Shown here piece after piece: positions 36,551 through 44,405 of a DNA stretch of 64,000 nt (position 1 is its first letter; every line of letters begins with the position of its first letter). Under the pieces are notes generated by a model. The model was given only the letters and a program-made list of their open reading frames with translations, was not told the DNA's origin and searched no databases. The translations under genes were made by a program, and so were the position numbers. The DNA is taken from positions 1,426,001 to 1,490,000 of the forward strand of contig OZ220483.1 of NCBI GenBank assembly GCA_965115915.1, read 5' to 3'. The stretch is from G965115915 sp965115915 (GTDB lineage Bacteria; Pseudomonadota; Gammaproteobacteria; Eutrophobiales; Eutrophobiaceae).

Positions 36551-36584
36551 AAAAACCGCTGCAACCTCGGGTTGCAGCGGTTTT
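36551..36584 (-). terminator. Strong bidirectional terminator
   Basis: A perfect 11-base stem CCGCTGCAACC/GGTTGCAGCGG with a 3-base loop, flanked by five A and four T. It lies about 170 bases after the stop of the histone H1-like gene on the minus strand and can also stop plus-strand transcripts. It insulates the TPR array from the genes to the right. Confidence 0.85.
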
Positions 36585-36756
36585 CACTGGCAGTAAAAAA
36601 TACGGACGGAGGAGTCACCACCGATCCTTGTCGGACAGCGTACGCAATCTTTGCAATCGGATATTCCGATTCTCTCGGACCTTTTTCGCTTCCTGCCTGC
36701 GCCGGTCCAGAAAACTGAAATCCAGTTTTCTTATTTTTTGGCTGTCTGTCGCCGAC

Positions 36757-37149
36757 TTATTTTTTTTTTGTCGATACCCTTGCTTTCTTGGCCACCTTCT
36801 TTTTCTTTTTCGCAGTCGCCTTTTTCTTGGCGACCTTCTTCTTGGCTACCTTTTTCTTGGTTACCTTCTTTTTGGTAGCCTTCTTTTTGGTAGCCTTCTT
36901 TTTGGTAGCCTTTTTCTTCGTGGCCTTTTTCTTGGTGGCTTTCTTCTTGGTGGCTTTCTTCTTGGTGGCTTTCTTCTTGGTGGCTTTCTTCTTGGTGGCT
37001 TTCTTCTTCGTGGCCTTCTTGGCGACCTTTTTCTTGGCTACCTTCTTAGTGACCTTCTTGGTTTTCTTTGCGATCTTTTTGTTGCGGCGAACTGCAGGTC
37101 TAGCGACTTTTTTCTTTGTCACCCGCTTCTTCGCAGTTTTCTTTGACAT
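36757..37149 (-). CDS. Lysine-rich histone H1-like/AlgP-like protein
   Basis: A 130-residue, extremely basic protein made largely of Lys, Ala, Thr and Val. The N-terminal MSKKTAKKRVTKKKVARPAV leads into about ten tandem KKKAT pentapeptide units, then KKKVT/KKKVA units and a short end ARVSTKKK. This matches bacterial histone H1-like proteins (AlgP/AlgR3, BpH-like) that bind DNA without sequence specificity through AlaLys-rich tails. ATG 37149 is preferred to an upstream ATG because a strong GGGGGAG ribosome site precedes it. Repeat number is likely variable between strains. A role in nucleoid compaction is inferred. Confidence 0.8.
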   Translation of the reverse strand: MSKKTAKKRVTKKKVARPAVRRNKKIAKKTKKVTKKVAKKKVAKKATKKKATKKKATKKKATKKKATKKKATKKKATKKKATKKKATKKKATKKKVTKKKVAKKKVAKKKATAKKKKKVAKKARVSTKKK

Positions 37150-37209
37150 AACTACGCTCCCCCTAGGTAGCAAATGGATAGTGGTATGACGACATAAAAA
37201 TTGACGGTT

Positions 37210-37237
37210 ATTGTACACCTGTCATCGACAATTACAA
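37210..37237 (-). promoter_or_regulatory. Sigma-70 promoter of the histone H1-like gene
   Basis: On the minus strand TTGTAA and TACAAT are separated by 16 bases, about 60 bases before the start codon. An A/T-rich tract just upstream (37238-37260) resembles an UP element, which would suit a highly expressed nucleoid protein. Confidence 0.5.
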
Positions 37238-37311
37238 TTATTATAAATAATTTTTTACACTTCGCAAACAAAAAAATGTGTGGCGCAGAGTCCCTTGCAC
37301 AAGCCACCAAA

Positions 37312-37977
37312 TTACTGTTTGTCTGATTCCATCGATGACAACAATTGAAGAAGGTGTTTACGAACCTCCTCGACACCTTGTATTCCTTCTACCTTGAGGC
37401 AACGCAAGTTGCCTTTTTTCTCTTCATTCAGATAAAACTGAATCAACGGCTTAGTCTGGGAATGATAAACATCCAACCGTTTTTTCACCGTATCCTCGTT
37501 ATCATCATCACGCTTTACCAATGGGTCTCCAGTTTCATCGTCCTTTCCCGCAACACGTGGGGGATTAAACTCAATATGATAAACCCTGCCAGATTCAGGA
37601 TGCACCCTGCGCCCGTCAAGACGCCTGACGATCTCCTCATCACTCGAATGCAGCTCAATCACATAATCGATCTCCACACCACCACGCTTCAAGCCATCCG
37701 CTTGCTCCATGGTACGTGGAAATCCGTCCAACAGGTAACCATTGCGGCAGTCGTCCTCAAGCAACCGATCACACACCATTGAAATGATCGTATCGTCTGG
37801 TATCAGTTCACCGGCATCCATAATCGCCTTGAGTCTCCTCCCTCTGTCAGACCCCGACTCCACAGACTGACGCAACATATCCCCGGTAGATATCTGAGGG
37901 ATGGCGTATTCCTTTGCAATCTCCTGGGCCTGAGTCCCCTTTCCCGCACCTGGCGGACCCAACATGATCATACGCAT
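37312..37977 (-). CDS. adk: Adenylate kinase
   Basis: A 221-residue enzyme that interconverts ATP+AMP and 2 ADP. P-loop GPPGAGKGTQA is at residues 7-17, the NMP-binding STGDMLR follows, and GFPRT is present. A long-form LID domain runs from about residue 122 (GRRVHPESGRVYHIEFNPP), with His, Ser and Asp in place of the four-cysteine zinc site of Gram-positive enzymes. A strong GAAGGAGG ribosome site precedes ATG 37977. It is likely monocistronic. Confidence 0.97.
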   Translation of the reverse strand: MRMIMLGPPGAGKGTQAQEIAKEYAIPQISTGDMLRQSVESGSDRGRRLKAIMDAGELIPDDTIISMVCDRLLEDDCRNGYLLDGFPRTMEQADGLKRGGVEIDYVIELHSSDEEIVRRLDGRRVHPESGRVYHIEFNPPRVAGKDDETGDPLVKRDDDNEDTVKKRLDVYHSQTKPLIQFYLNEEKKGNLRCLKVEGIQGVEEVRKHLLQLLSSMESDKQ

Positions 37978-38143
37978 CGCATCCTCCTTCAGTAGTAATA
38001 AAACAACATTGCCAAACCAAACAGGACACAGGCAACATCAATTGTCTCAAGCCAGGCGATTCAGTACAGAACCGAACCGGCTATAGTGAAAGTACCAAGC
38101 GGGTGGTATTGTATCAGAACAACACCTCTATACTAGCCGCCAC

Positions 38144-38527
38144 ATGAAAATAGAACTCAGCACTCCCGGCGACATCTCCAAAATGATCCGCCTGTATTCG
38201 GAACGTGGTTTTGTCATCGATGGACAAGACTGGCACTCGAGCATCGCTATTGTTCCGGAGCAAACGGTGCAACACTGGGAAATAGAACACTACGCCGATA
38301 TTGCAGAGCAGCATATCCAGGTATTTGTTGATGCCCAGCCAGAACTCATATTGATCGGCACCGGGAAAAAAATCCATCCACTGGACGACAAACTGCTGTC
38401 TATCGCACTGCGCTACAGTATAGGCATTGAAATCATGGATAGCGGCGCTGCATGCCGCTGCCACAATCTGTTGCTGGAAGAAGGGAGACGGGTATGCACT
38501 GGATTGCTACTGCCGAATGTGGAATAA
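38144..38527 (+). CDS. Mth938/NDUFAF3-domain protein
   Basis: A 127-residue single-domain protein of the Mth938-like family (DUF498/DUF598). Family landmarks are PELILIGTGKK near residues 65-75 and GIEIMDSGAACRCHNLLLEEGRRV near 96-119. The mitochondrial relative NDUFAF3 helps assemble complex I, but the bacterial role is unproven. It converges with nlpD, whose stop lies three bases away, and stands alone on the plus strand between adk and nlpD. Confidence 0.85.
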   Translation: MKIELSTPGDISKMIRLYSERGFVIDGQDWHSSIAIVPEQTVQHWEIEHYADIAEQHIQVFVDAQPELILIGTGKKIHPLDDKLLSIALRYSIGIEIMDSGAACRCHNLLLEEGRRVCTGLLLPNVE

Positions 38528-38529
38528 AC

Positions 38530-39429
38530 TCAGGCTGAATTCTTTTTCGGCAAAAGACGCAGCGGATCGACTGGCTTCCCTCGCTTGCGGATCTCGAAAT
38601 GCAACAGTGCCCCACTGCCAGCCGGTGCCTCACCCATCGTTGATATCTGATCCCCGGCATCGACTTGTTCACCTTCCTTGACCATAAGTTCACGATTGTA
38701 GGCATAAGCACTCAAATAGGTGTCACTATGCCGAATAATGATGAGTTTCCCATAGACATTCAGCCCACTGCCACTGTACACCACCTGGCCATCCGCGGCA
38801 GCCATTACCGCCTGACCGATACTACCCGCCAGATTGATGCCCTTTTTCCCGGTAGGGGTATCCAGCTTGACCAGTTTCCCCGGTGTCGGCCATCGCCATA
38901 TCAAATCATCCTTCGCCCCGGCCCGGGGGCTGGAGGCAGTTTCGGTATCAGCCTCGCCACGCTTCTCGACCTTGTCATCACGTTTCTGCTCCTCATCCCG
39001 GCCCTGCACCATGGCTGGCGCAGGCAACTGTTTCGGGCCATGCGATGATGGGGCTGGAACAGGCAGCGCAGGAGCATACCGTGCTGATGGTGGAGGGATC
39101 AAACGCAGTACCCGTCCCTGATAGATCAAATACGGCGGCTGCAGTTCATTCCAGTCTGCCAACTCAAGGTAGTCCAAATCATAGCGCCAGGCGATCGAAT
39201 ACAAGGTATCACCCTTGACGATCACATGATAATTACGCCGGCTGGCTTCGGTGCTCTCAAGCCGATTTTTTTGCATGGTCTGACCACCCGCCGCTGCTGC
39301 CTGTGGCTTGGCGACAGTCGGTTGACCATGCCCCGGGGCATATACCGGTGCCGGGTCGGGCCGGGTACAGGAAAAACAGCACAACACACAGAACAACAGA
39401 CAAACAGAACGGCACCAGACCCGGCTCAT
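38530..39429 (-). CDS. nlpD: NlpD-like murein hydrolase activator lipoprotein
   Basis: A 299-residue outer-membrane lipoprotein: signal peptide with lipobox ending CCFSC (Cys21), LysM domain YHVIVKGDTLYSIAWRYDL near 66-85, a variable Pro-rich linker, and a C-terminal LytM/M23 domain (about 185-295, GINLAGSIGQAVMAAADGQV and LHFEIRKRGKPVDPLRLL). The metal-ligand positions are degenerate (AYAYN where active peptidases have a His), as in true NlpD, which activates AmiC rather than cutting murein. ATG 39429 overlaps the pcm stop by four bases. rpoS, its usual downstream neighbour, is absent. Confidence 0.88.
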   Translation of the reverse strand: MSRVWCRSVCLLFCVLCCFSCTRPDPAPVYAPGHGQPTVAKPQAAAAGGQTMQKNRLESTEASRRNYHVIVKGDTLYSIAWRYDLDYLELADWNELQPPYLIYQGRVLRLIPPPSARYAPALPVPAPSSHGPKQLPAPAMVQGRDEEQKRDDKVEKRGEADTETASSPRAGAKDDLIWRWPTPGKLVKLDTPTGKKGINLAGSIGQAVMAAADGQVVYSGSGLNVYGKLIIIRHSDTYLSAYAYNRELMVKEGEQVDAGDQISTMGEAPAGSGALLHFEIRKRGKPVDPLRLLPKKNSA

Positions 39430-40127
39430 GCCTGCACTCCACCAAGCAGAGGAACAAAACTGACCATCTCCAGATACTCCTCTCGCCAGGTCCTGGCGGT
39501 GCGGGTAAAACACATCAGTCGCTGCGCCACACCATTTTCACCAACCGGCGCCACGAGCCGCCCGGATTCATCCAACTGCTCAAGCAGGCTGTGCGACACC
39601 ACAGGGGCCGCCGCAGAGACCAGGATCGCATCATAGGGAGCATACTGCTCCCAACCACCACTCCCATCACCACACATGGCACGGATGTTGTTGTAGCGTA
39701 GCGAATAAAAACGTTCGCGCGCACGGCTCACCATTGCCCCGATGCGATCTATGGTATACACCTGCTCACAAAAACGGGAGATGATTACCGACTGATAGCC
39801 ACATCCGGTACCAATCTCAAGCACCCTGCGTAACGGGACCCGATCATCTCGCAGTATCGCCTGCACCATCCTGGCAACGATATATGGCTGTGAAATGGTC
39901 TGTCCATAACCGATCGGTAAGGCGGTATTCTCCCAGGCGCGACTAGCCAACGCTTCCTCAACAAATAGATGACGTGGCACCTGATACATGGCTTCCAACA
40001 CCTCTGTATTCTTGATGCCCATCTTGCCCAGTTCCTGGACCAAACGGCTACGCGAACGCTCCGAGTTCATCCCGGTACCCGGGTTCGGGGTACTCTGTGC
40101 CTGATCGGCTGGTAGCTGGCGACGCAT
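39426..40127 (-). CDS. pcm: Protein-L-isoaspartate O-methyltransferase
   Basis: A 233-residue repair enzyme that methylates isoaspartyl residues with SAM. Conserved blocks are FVEEALASRAWENTALPIGY, GQTISQPYIVARM and the SAM motif VLEIGTGCGYQS. VYTIDRI and a C-terminal RLVAPVGENG also fit. The start is uncertain: ATG 40127 gives an N-terminal extension, while ATG 40070 (MNSERSRSRL) aligns better with the E. coli protein. It is four-base coupled to nlpD and follows surE. Confidence 0.93.
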   Translation of the reverse strand: MRRQLPADQAQSTPNPGTGMNSERSRSRLVQELGKMGIKNTEVLEAMYQVPRHLFVEEALASRAWENTALPIGYGQTISQPYIVARMVQAILRDDRVPLRRVLEIGTGCGYQSVIISRFCEQVYTIDRIGAMVSRARERFYSLRYNNIRAMCGDGSGGWEQYAPYDAILVSAAAPVVSHSLLEQLDESGRLVAPVGENGVAQRLMCFTRTARTWREEYLEMVSFVPLLGGVQA

Positions 40128-40233
40128 AAACAATCAACCCACGGGGCCAACACCGACCAGCGCACCAACAACAGGCATCCGAACCACCCCCCACATTGCC
40201 AATGGCACCAATATACGCATCGGCTTAGCGCAT

Positions 40234-40998
40234 TCAGCGATCCAACGCCATCCCCTGCAACACATCCTTGAGAGCCTGCAATCTGGCGTGTGCGGTAAAA
40301 TCTATCTGCAACGGGGTGATAGAAACTCGATTATGATTGACGGCATAAAAATCCGTGCCGACCCCGGCATCCTGCTCCGAACCCGCTGCTCCCACCCAAT
40401 AGGTCAAGCGACCTTTGGGATCATAGACTCGTTCCACCGGCTCCGCCCGATGGCGATTGCCCAGGCGCGTCACCTCAAAGCCATCGATCTCTTCCTTCCT
40501 CACGTCCGGTATATTGATATTCAACAACCAGGGTTCCTTTGGCCAATACATCAACAAATGCCTGATAAGTGATGACACAACACTGACAGCATCGTCATAA
40601 TGTTCCGGCGGATCCTCGGTAGCAGCCAACGACAGGGCGAGCGCAGGTCGTCCCAGAAAACGCGCCTCTATCGCAGCAGCCACAGTGCCTGAATACAGCA
40701 CATCATCGCCCATATTGGCCCCTGCGTTAATGCCACTGATAACCAAATCCGGGTCATAGTCCAGCAACCCGGTAATCGCCAGATGCACACAGTCGGTAGG
40801 AGTACCATTAACATAATAAAAGCCACGCCGATCCTGATTGACACGCAGTGGACGGTCCAGCGTCAGCGAATGGCTCGCACCGCTACAATCACGATCCGGA
40901 GCAACCACATCGCTCTCGCCAAACTCACACATGGCATTGGCCAATACCTCAAGACCTGGCGCCTGATAGCCATCGTCATTGCTTAACAGTATCCTCAC
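40234..40998 (-). CDS. surE: 5'/3'-nucleotidase SurE
   Basis: A 254-residue metal-dependent survival phosphatase acting on nucleoside monophosphates. The metal site SNDDGYQAPG (Asp8, Asp9) is at the N-terminus, followed by VVAPDRDCSGASHSLT, VNGTPTDCV and SGINAGANMGDDVLYSGTV. The start is GTG 40998 with a strong GGAGG ribosome site five bases away. It lies 22 bases after argF on the same strand and precedes pcm and nlpD, the standard stress-survival order. Confidence 0.96.
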   Translation of the reverse strand: MRILLSNDDGYQAPGLEVLANAMCEFGESDVVAPDRDCSGASHSLTLDRPLRVNQDRRGFYYVNGTPTDCVHLAITGLLDYDPDLVISGINAGANMGDDVLYSGTVAAAIEARFLGRPALALSLAATEDPPEHYDDAVSVVSSLIRHLLMYWPKEPWLLNINIPDVRKEEIDGFEVTRLGNRHRAEPVERVYDPKGRLTYWVGAAGSEQDAGVGTDFYAVNHNRVSITPLQIDFTAHARLQALKDVLQGMALDR

Positions 40999-41020
40999 AA
41001 GGGCCTCCGAACTAACAGTA

Positions 41021-41929
41021 TCAACCGTCTGTCAACAAAAATTCCAGCAACGCTTTCTGCACATGCAGACGGTTGCCAGCCTCTTCCCATACCATACTTT
41101 GTGGCCCATCTATCACCTCGGCACTGACTTCCTCTCCCCGGTGCGCAGGCAGACAGTGCATGAACAACGCATCCGGCTTCGCCTCCGCCATAAGTGCCGC
41201 ATTAACCTGGAAAGCAGCAAACTTTCGGGCCCATTCTCCAATGTCACGCTGCTGCCCCATGCTGACCCAAACATCCGTTACCACAACATCTGCATCTCTG
41301 ACCGCAGCCTCCGCCACATGATAAACACGGACACGCTCACCACTACTGTTGAGCAAGGCCGCATTCGGTTCGCATCCCTCCGGACAGGCAATATGCAACC
41401 TGAAATCACACAATCTGGCAGCATTGATCCAGGACTGGCAAACATTATTACCATCTCCAACCCAGGCCACCAAACCATCCCGCACCGTATCACGCTGCTC
41501 CACCCAGGTCTGAATGTCCGCCAACAACTGGCAAGGATGATAACTGTCCGACAATCCATTGATGACCGGGATACTGGTCGCCTCAGCCAGGGTTTCAAGC
41601 TGCCTGTGCGACGCAGTGCGGATCATCATCACATCCACCATCTCCGACAGGACCCGAGCCGTATCCATCAGTGACTCTCCACGATCAAGCTGGGTCTCCC
41701 CCGCAGGAAGCTCTACCGCGTGCCCACCCAGTTGCGCCATGCCCACCGCGAATGACATCCGGGTACGTGTGGAGGATTTGTGAAATATCATCGCCAACAC
41801 CTTGCCCTGCAAAGTCTGCGGCGTGGCGCCACGTCGACACAACTGCTTCAACTCCATACCGCGCCGCACAATGGCCCATAGCTCATCCGATGACAGGTCA
41901 TTCAGGCTGAGAAAGTCGCGCTTTTTCAT
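41021..41929 (-). CDS. argF: Ornithine carbamoyltransferase
   Basis: A 302-residue enzyme that makes citrulline from ornithine and carbamoyl phosphate. The carbamoyl-phosphate site STRTRMSF is near residues 52-59. HPCQLLADIQT, GDGNNVCQSWI and the ornithine-binding HCLPAHRGEE confirm the assignment over aspartate transcarbamoylase. The start overlaps the argD stop by four bases, so argD-argF are coupled. Confidence 0.95.
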   Translation of the reverse strand: MKKRDFLSLNDLSSDELWAIVRRGMELKQLCRRGATPQTLQGKVLAMIFHKSSTRTRMSFAVGMAQLGGHAVELPAGETQLDRGESLMDTARVLSEMVDVMMIRTASHRQLETLAEATSIPVINGLSDSYHPCQLLADIQTWVEQRDTVRDGLVAWVGDGNNVCQSWINAARLCDFRLHIACPEGCEPNAALLNSSGERVRVYHVAEAAVRDADVVVTDVWVSMGQQRDIGEWARKFAAFQVNAALMAEAKPDALFMHCLPAHRGEEVSAEVIDGPQSMVWEEAGNRLHVQKALLEFLLTDG

Positions 41930-43140
41930 GCCGCAATCTCCCGGCTGAAAAAATCATCCAGACTCGAGACAAGACGGGTCTGTAACTGTTTTATTTCCTG
42001 TTCGCTAATGACCAGAGGCGGTAATAAACGCACCACACAACCCGCGGTAACATTGACGAGCAGGCCATGCTCCAATGCCAGCGCAGGCAGGACCGTGGCC
42101 TCACGATCCAACTCAATCCCGATCATCAGGCCGCGACCACGAATAGCCTTTATTGCACTGCGGTCTTTCAATTCCTCACGCAAACCTGAAAGTAGACTCT
42201 CGCCCAGCTTGCGGGCACGTTCCGCAAGCCGCTGCTGATCCATCAGTCGTACCACCTCCAGTGCGACTGTGCTGGCAAATGGGCTACCGCCAAAGGTCGA
42301 ACCATGCATACCCGGAGAAAACAACTCCGCACTATCACCACGAGCAAGACAAGCACCAATCGGGATACCATTTCCCAGCGCCTTTGCCAACGTGACAACG
42401 TCCGGCAATATTCCCGCATGTTGAAAGGCGAACCATTCCCCGGTCCGACACATTCCGCTTTGCACCTCATCCATGATCAACAACGCATCATGCGCATCGC
42501 ACAATGCACGGATCGCCTGCAATTCAGCATCCGTGGCAAGCCGGATACCTCCCTCTCCCTGCACCGCCTCCATTATCACCGCCCCCACCGCATGCGGACC
42601 CTGAAACACCTCGCGCAGGCTATCAACATCAGCGAACGGCACGCGTCTGAAACCCGGTAGCAACGGAGACCAGTGCGCAGTGGCTACCGCCTGTCCGCTA
42701 GCGGACAGGGTCGCTATGGTACGCCCATGAAAGGCCCCTTCCATTACAATGATCTGCGCCTGCTCCAGGCCCCGTTTATATGCATGCAAACGTGCCAGCT
42801 TGAGTGCCGCCTCATTGGCCTCAGCCCCCGAATTGCAGAAAAACGCCCGCTCCATATCAGCCAGCGACAACAACCTGGCAGCCAACGCCTCCTGACTCGG
42901 AATCCCATAGAGATTCGATGTATGCAGCAGTTTTCCAGCCTGCCTATTGATGCATTCCGCAACGACTGGATGTGCGTGTCCCAGATTGCATACCGAAATA
43001 CCCGACAGCGCATCAAGGAACGCATTGCCATCCGTATCATACAACCAGCACCCCTCACCGCGCACAAAGCTTACTGGCAGCCGCGCATAGGTCGGCATCA
43101 AAACTTCAGGCAGGGATTCCTCTGGCATCAGAACAGACAT
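41926..43140 (-). CDS. argD: Acetylornithine aminotransferase
   Basis: A 404-residue PLP class-III transaminase in arginine (and possibly lysine) synthesis. YDTDGNAFLDALSGISVCNL, FCNSGAEANEAALKLAR, FHGRTIATLSASG, IMDEVQSGMCRTG and the PLP lysine in TLAKALGNGIPIG are all present. The start is chosen at ATG 43140 (MSVLMPEE). Upstream and downstream in-frame ATGs (43176, 43128, 43098) are possible because no ribosome site stands out. It is the first gene of the argDF-surE run. Confidence 0.94.
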   Translation of the reverse strand: MSVLMPEESLPEVLMPTYARLPVSFVRGEGCWLYDTDGNAFLDALSGISVCNLGHAHPVVAECINRQAGKLLHTSNLYGIPSQEALAARLLSLADMERAFFCNSGAEANEAALKLARLHAYKRGLEQAQIIVMEGAFHGRTIATLSASGQAVATAHWSPLLPGFRRVPFADVDSLREVFQGPHAVGAVIMEAVQGEGGIRLATDAELQAIRALCDAHDALLIMDEVQSGMCRTGEWFAFQHAGILPDVVTLAKALGNGIPIGACLARGDSAELFSPGMHGSTFGGSPFASTVALEVVRLMDQQRLAERARKLGESLLSGLREELKDRSAIKAIRGRGLMIGIELDREATVLPALALEHGLLVNVTAGCVVRLLPPLVISEQEIKQLQTRLVSSLDDFFSREIAA

Positions 43141-43279
43141 GGAAACGCAAACAGAATTGTTCGGCACTCCCGACAAGCCGGTGGCGATGGAATAACATCT
43201 GCATCGGCACCGCGTCCTCTGATCTGCAAATACAGGCTGGATTTTGTACTGAATAGTGCCGGACGACAGACCTCATCAT

Positions 43280-43885
43280 TCAAAGAAACAGACCATGACC
43301 ATGTCCAACCATGCACATCAGCATCGGAATAGACAGCAGGGTATTCGTACGGGACGCCATCAGCGCGGTCATCTTCGCTTTTGCAATCTGCTCCGCCTCC
43401 GCCGGAACCAGGCCCAATACCTTTTTCTGGTTAGGCCAGATCAGTACCCAGACATTGAACAGCATGATCGTGCCAAGCCAGGCACCAATACCGATGATTA
43501 CCGCACCCTGCTCGAGTAGAAAGGCGCTTTTCATGCCCACACCCATGGCATGCAGGCTGGCAGCACCGGTCAACCAAGTCAGCAGGGCGGCCCAGCGGAA
43601 CCACCACAAGGCCCTCGGCGCGACATACTTATTGATCGCGGCCGGACCAGGCCCACCCTCGTCCGCCGTTGCCGTAGCGACAGCCGGAACCTGCACGAAA
43701 TTGAAATAATACAGCAACCCTATCCAGATTACCCCGAAAAACACATGCAACCAGACAGCAAACGACCAGACATTGAAACCCTGGGACGGCATGGCCGGAT
43801 TGGCGTCACCCACTGCCAAGGCGATAATAAGTGCCAGCAGAAAACCCAGGGCGATAGTATACGGCACGGATTTCAGCGGATTCAT
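43280..43885 (-). CDS. PuuD-type (Urate_ox_N) integral membrane protein
   Basis: A 201-residue membrane protein with about five helices. It matches the N-terminal membrane domain of urate hydroxylase PuuD: WLHVFFGVIWIGLLYYFNFV, YVAPRALWWFRWAALLTWLTG, WLGTIMLFNVWVLIWPNQKK. In PuuD this domain is followed by a cytochrome c domain, which is missing here, and no purine-degradation gene is nearby. The bacterial stand-alone form is of unknown function. A good GGGAGAG ribosome site precedes ATG 43885. It lies 122 bases after the nuo-linked DUF2818 gene. Confidence 0.8.
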   Translation of the reverse strand: MNPLKSVPYTIALGFLLALIIALAVGDANPAMPSQGFNVWSFAVWLHVFFGVIWIGLLYYFNFVQVPAVATATADEGGPGPAAINKYVAPRALWWFRWAALLTWLTGAASLHAMGVGMKSAFLLEQGAVIIGIGAWLGTIMLFNVWVLIWPNQKKVLGLVPAEAEQIAKAKMTALMASRTNTLLSIPMLMCMVGHGHGLFL

Positions 43886-44007
43886 TGACTCTCCCTCAGA
43901 ATGTGAAGATATTTGGATGATGAAGACATCGGTATAGTGTTGACCAAAGCTATGGATTATACACCATTGCGCGGGGTTTCGAAAAGTTTGTACTCCTTGT
44001 GCAGCCT

Positions 44008-44316
44008 TCATTCCTCTCTCCGGTACAGATGACGATAGCAAATGCCGGGAAACGCCAAGATCAGATACATGAACGAGACGACGCAGTAAAACTCCCATCC
44101 CTTGTCATATACCTCACCAAGTGACTGTATCTCGATATACACACTCAGCAAGGCCACCAACAGATAGTACAGGAACCATTCCAGAATGCGCATCCACAGC
44201 GGCTTCATCCCTCGCGACAGACTCCAGCAACACAAAAACCTGGAACTGAACCACGGCAAATTCGCCAATGCCAGCGCCACGATGATCAGCACAATGCTCT
44301 GTAGCTGCAAACTCAT
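44008..44316 (-). CDS. DUF2818 family membrane protein
   Basis: A 102-residue protein with three membrane helices, the DUF2818 layout: VLIIVALALANLPWFSSRFL, then ILEWFLYYLLVALLSVYIEI, then WEFYCVVSFMYLILAFPG with the conserved short C-terminal YRHLYRREE. Genes of this family regularly follow nuoN in beta- and gammaproteobacteria, and it does so here 89 bases after nuoN. Function is unknown; a complex I link is inferred from position. Confidence 0.85.
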   Translation of the reverse strand: MSLQLQSIVLIIVALALANLPWFSSRFLCCWSLSRGMKPLWMRILEWFLYYLLVALLSVYIEIQSLGEVYDKGWEFYCVVSFMYLILAFPGICYRHLYRREE

Positions 44317-44405
44317 GGCGGGGTAGTCACATGGTCATGCCCGGCCAACCCACAGCCTCGCGTCAAGGAGATGCCAACACGGGGCAACTCAGCCCACATT
44401 GCTCC

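Noticed and set aside
36628..37146. A plus-strand Phe/Leu-rich repetitive open frame that looks like a membrane protein
   Set aside because: It is the complement of the AAG/AAA-rich lysine repeat gene, which has a strong ribosome site and promoter; the hydrophobic repeats are an artefact.
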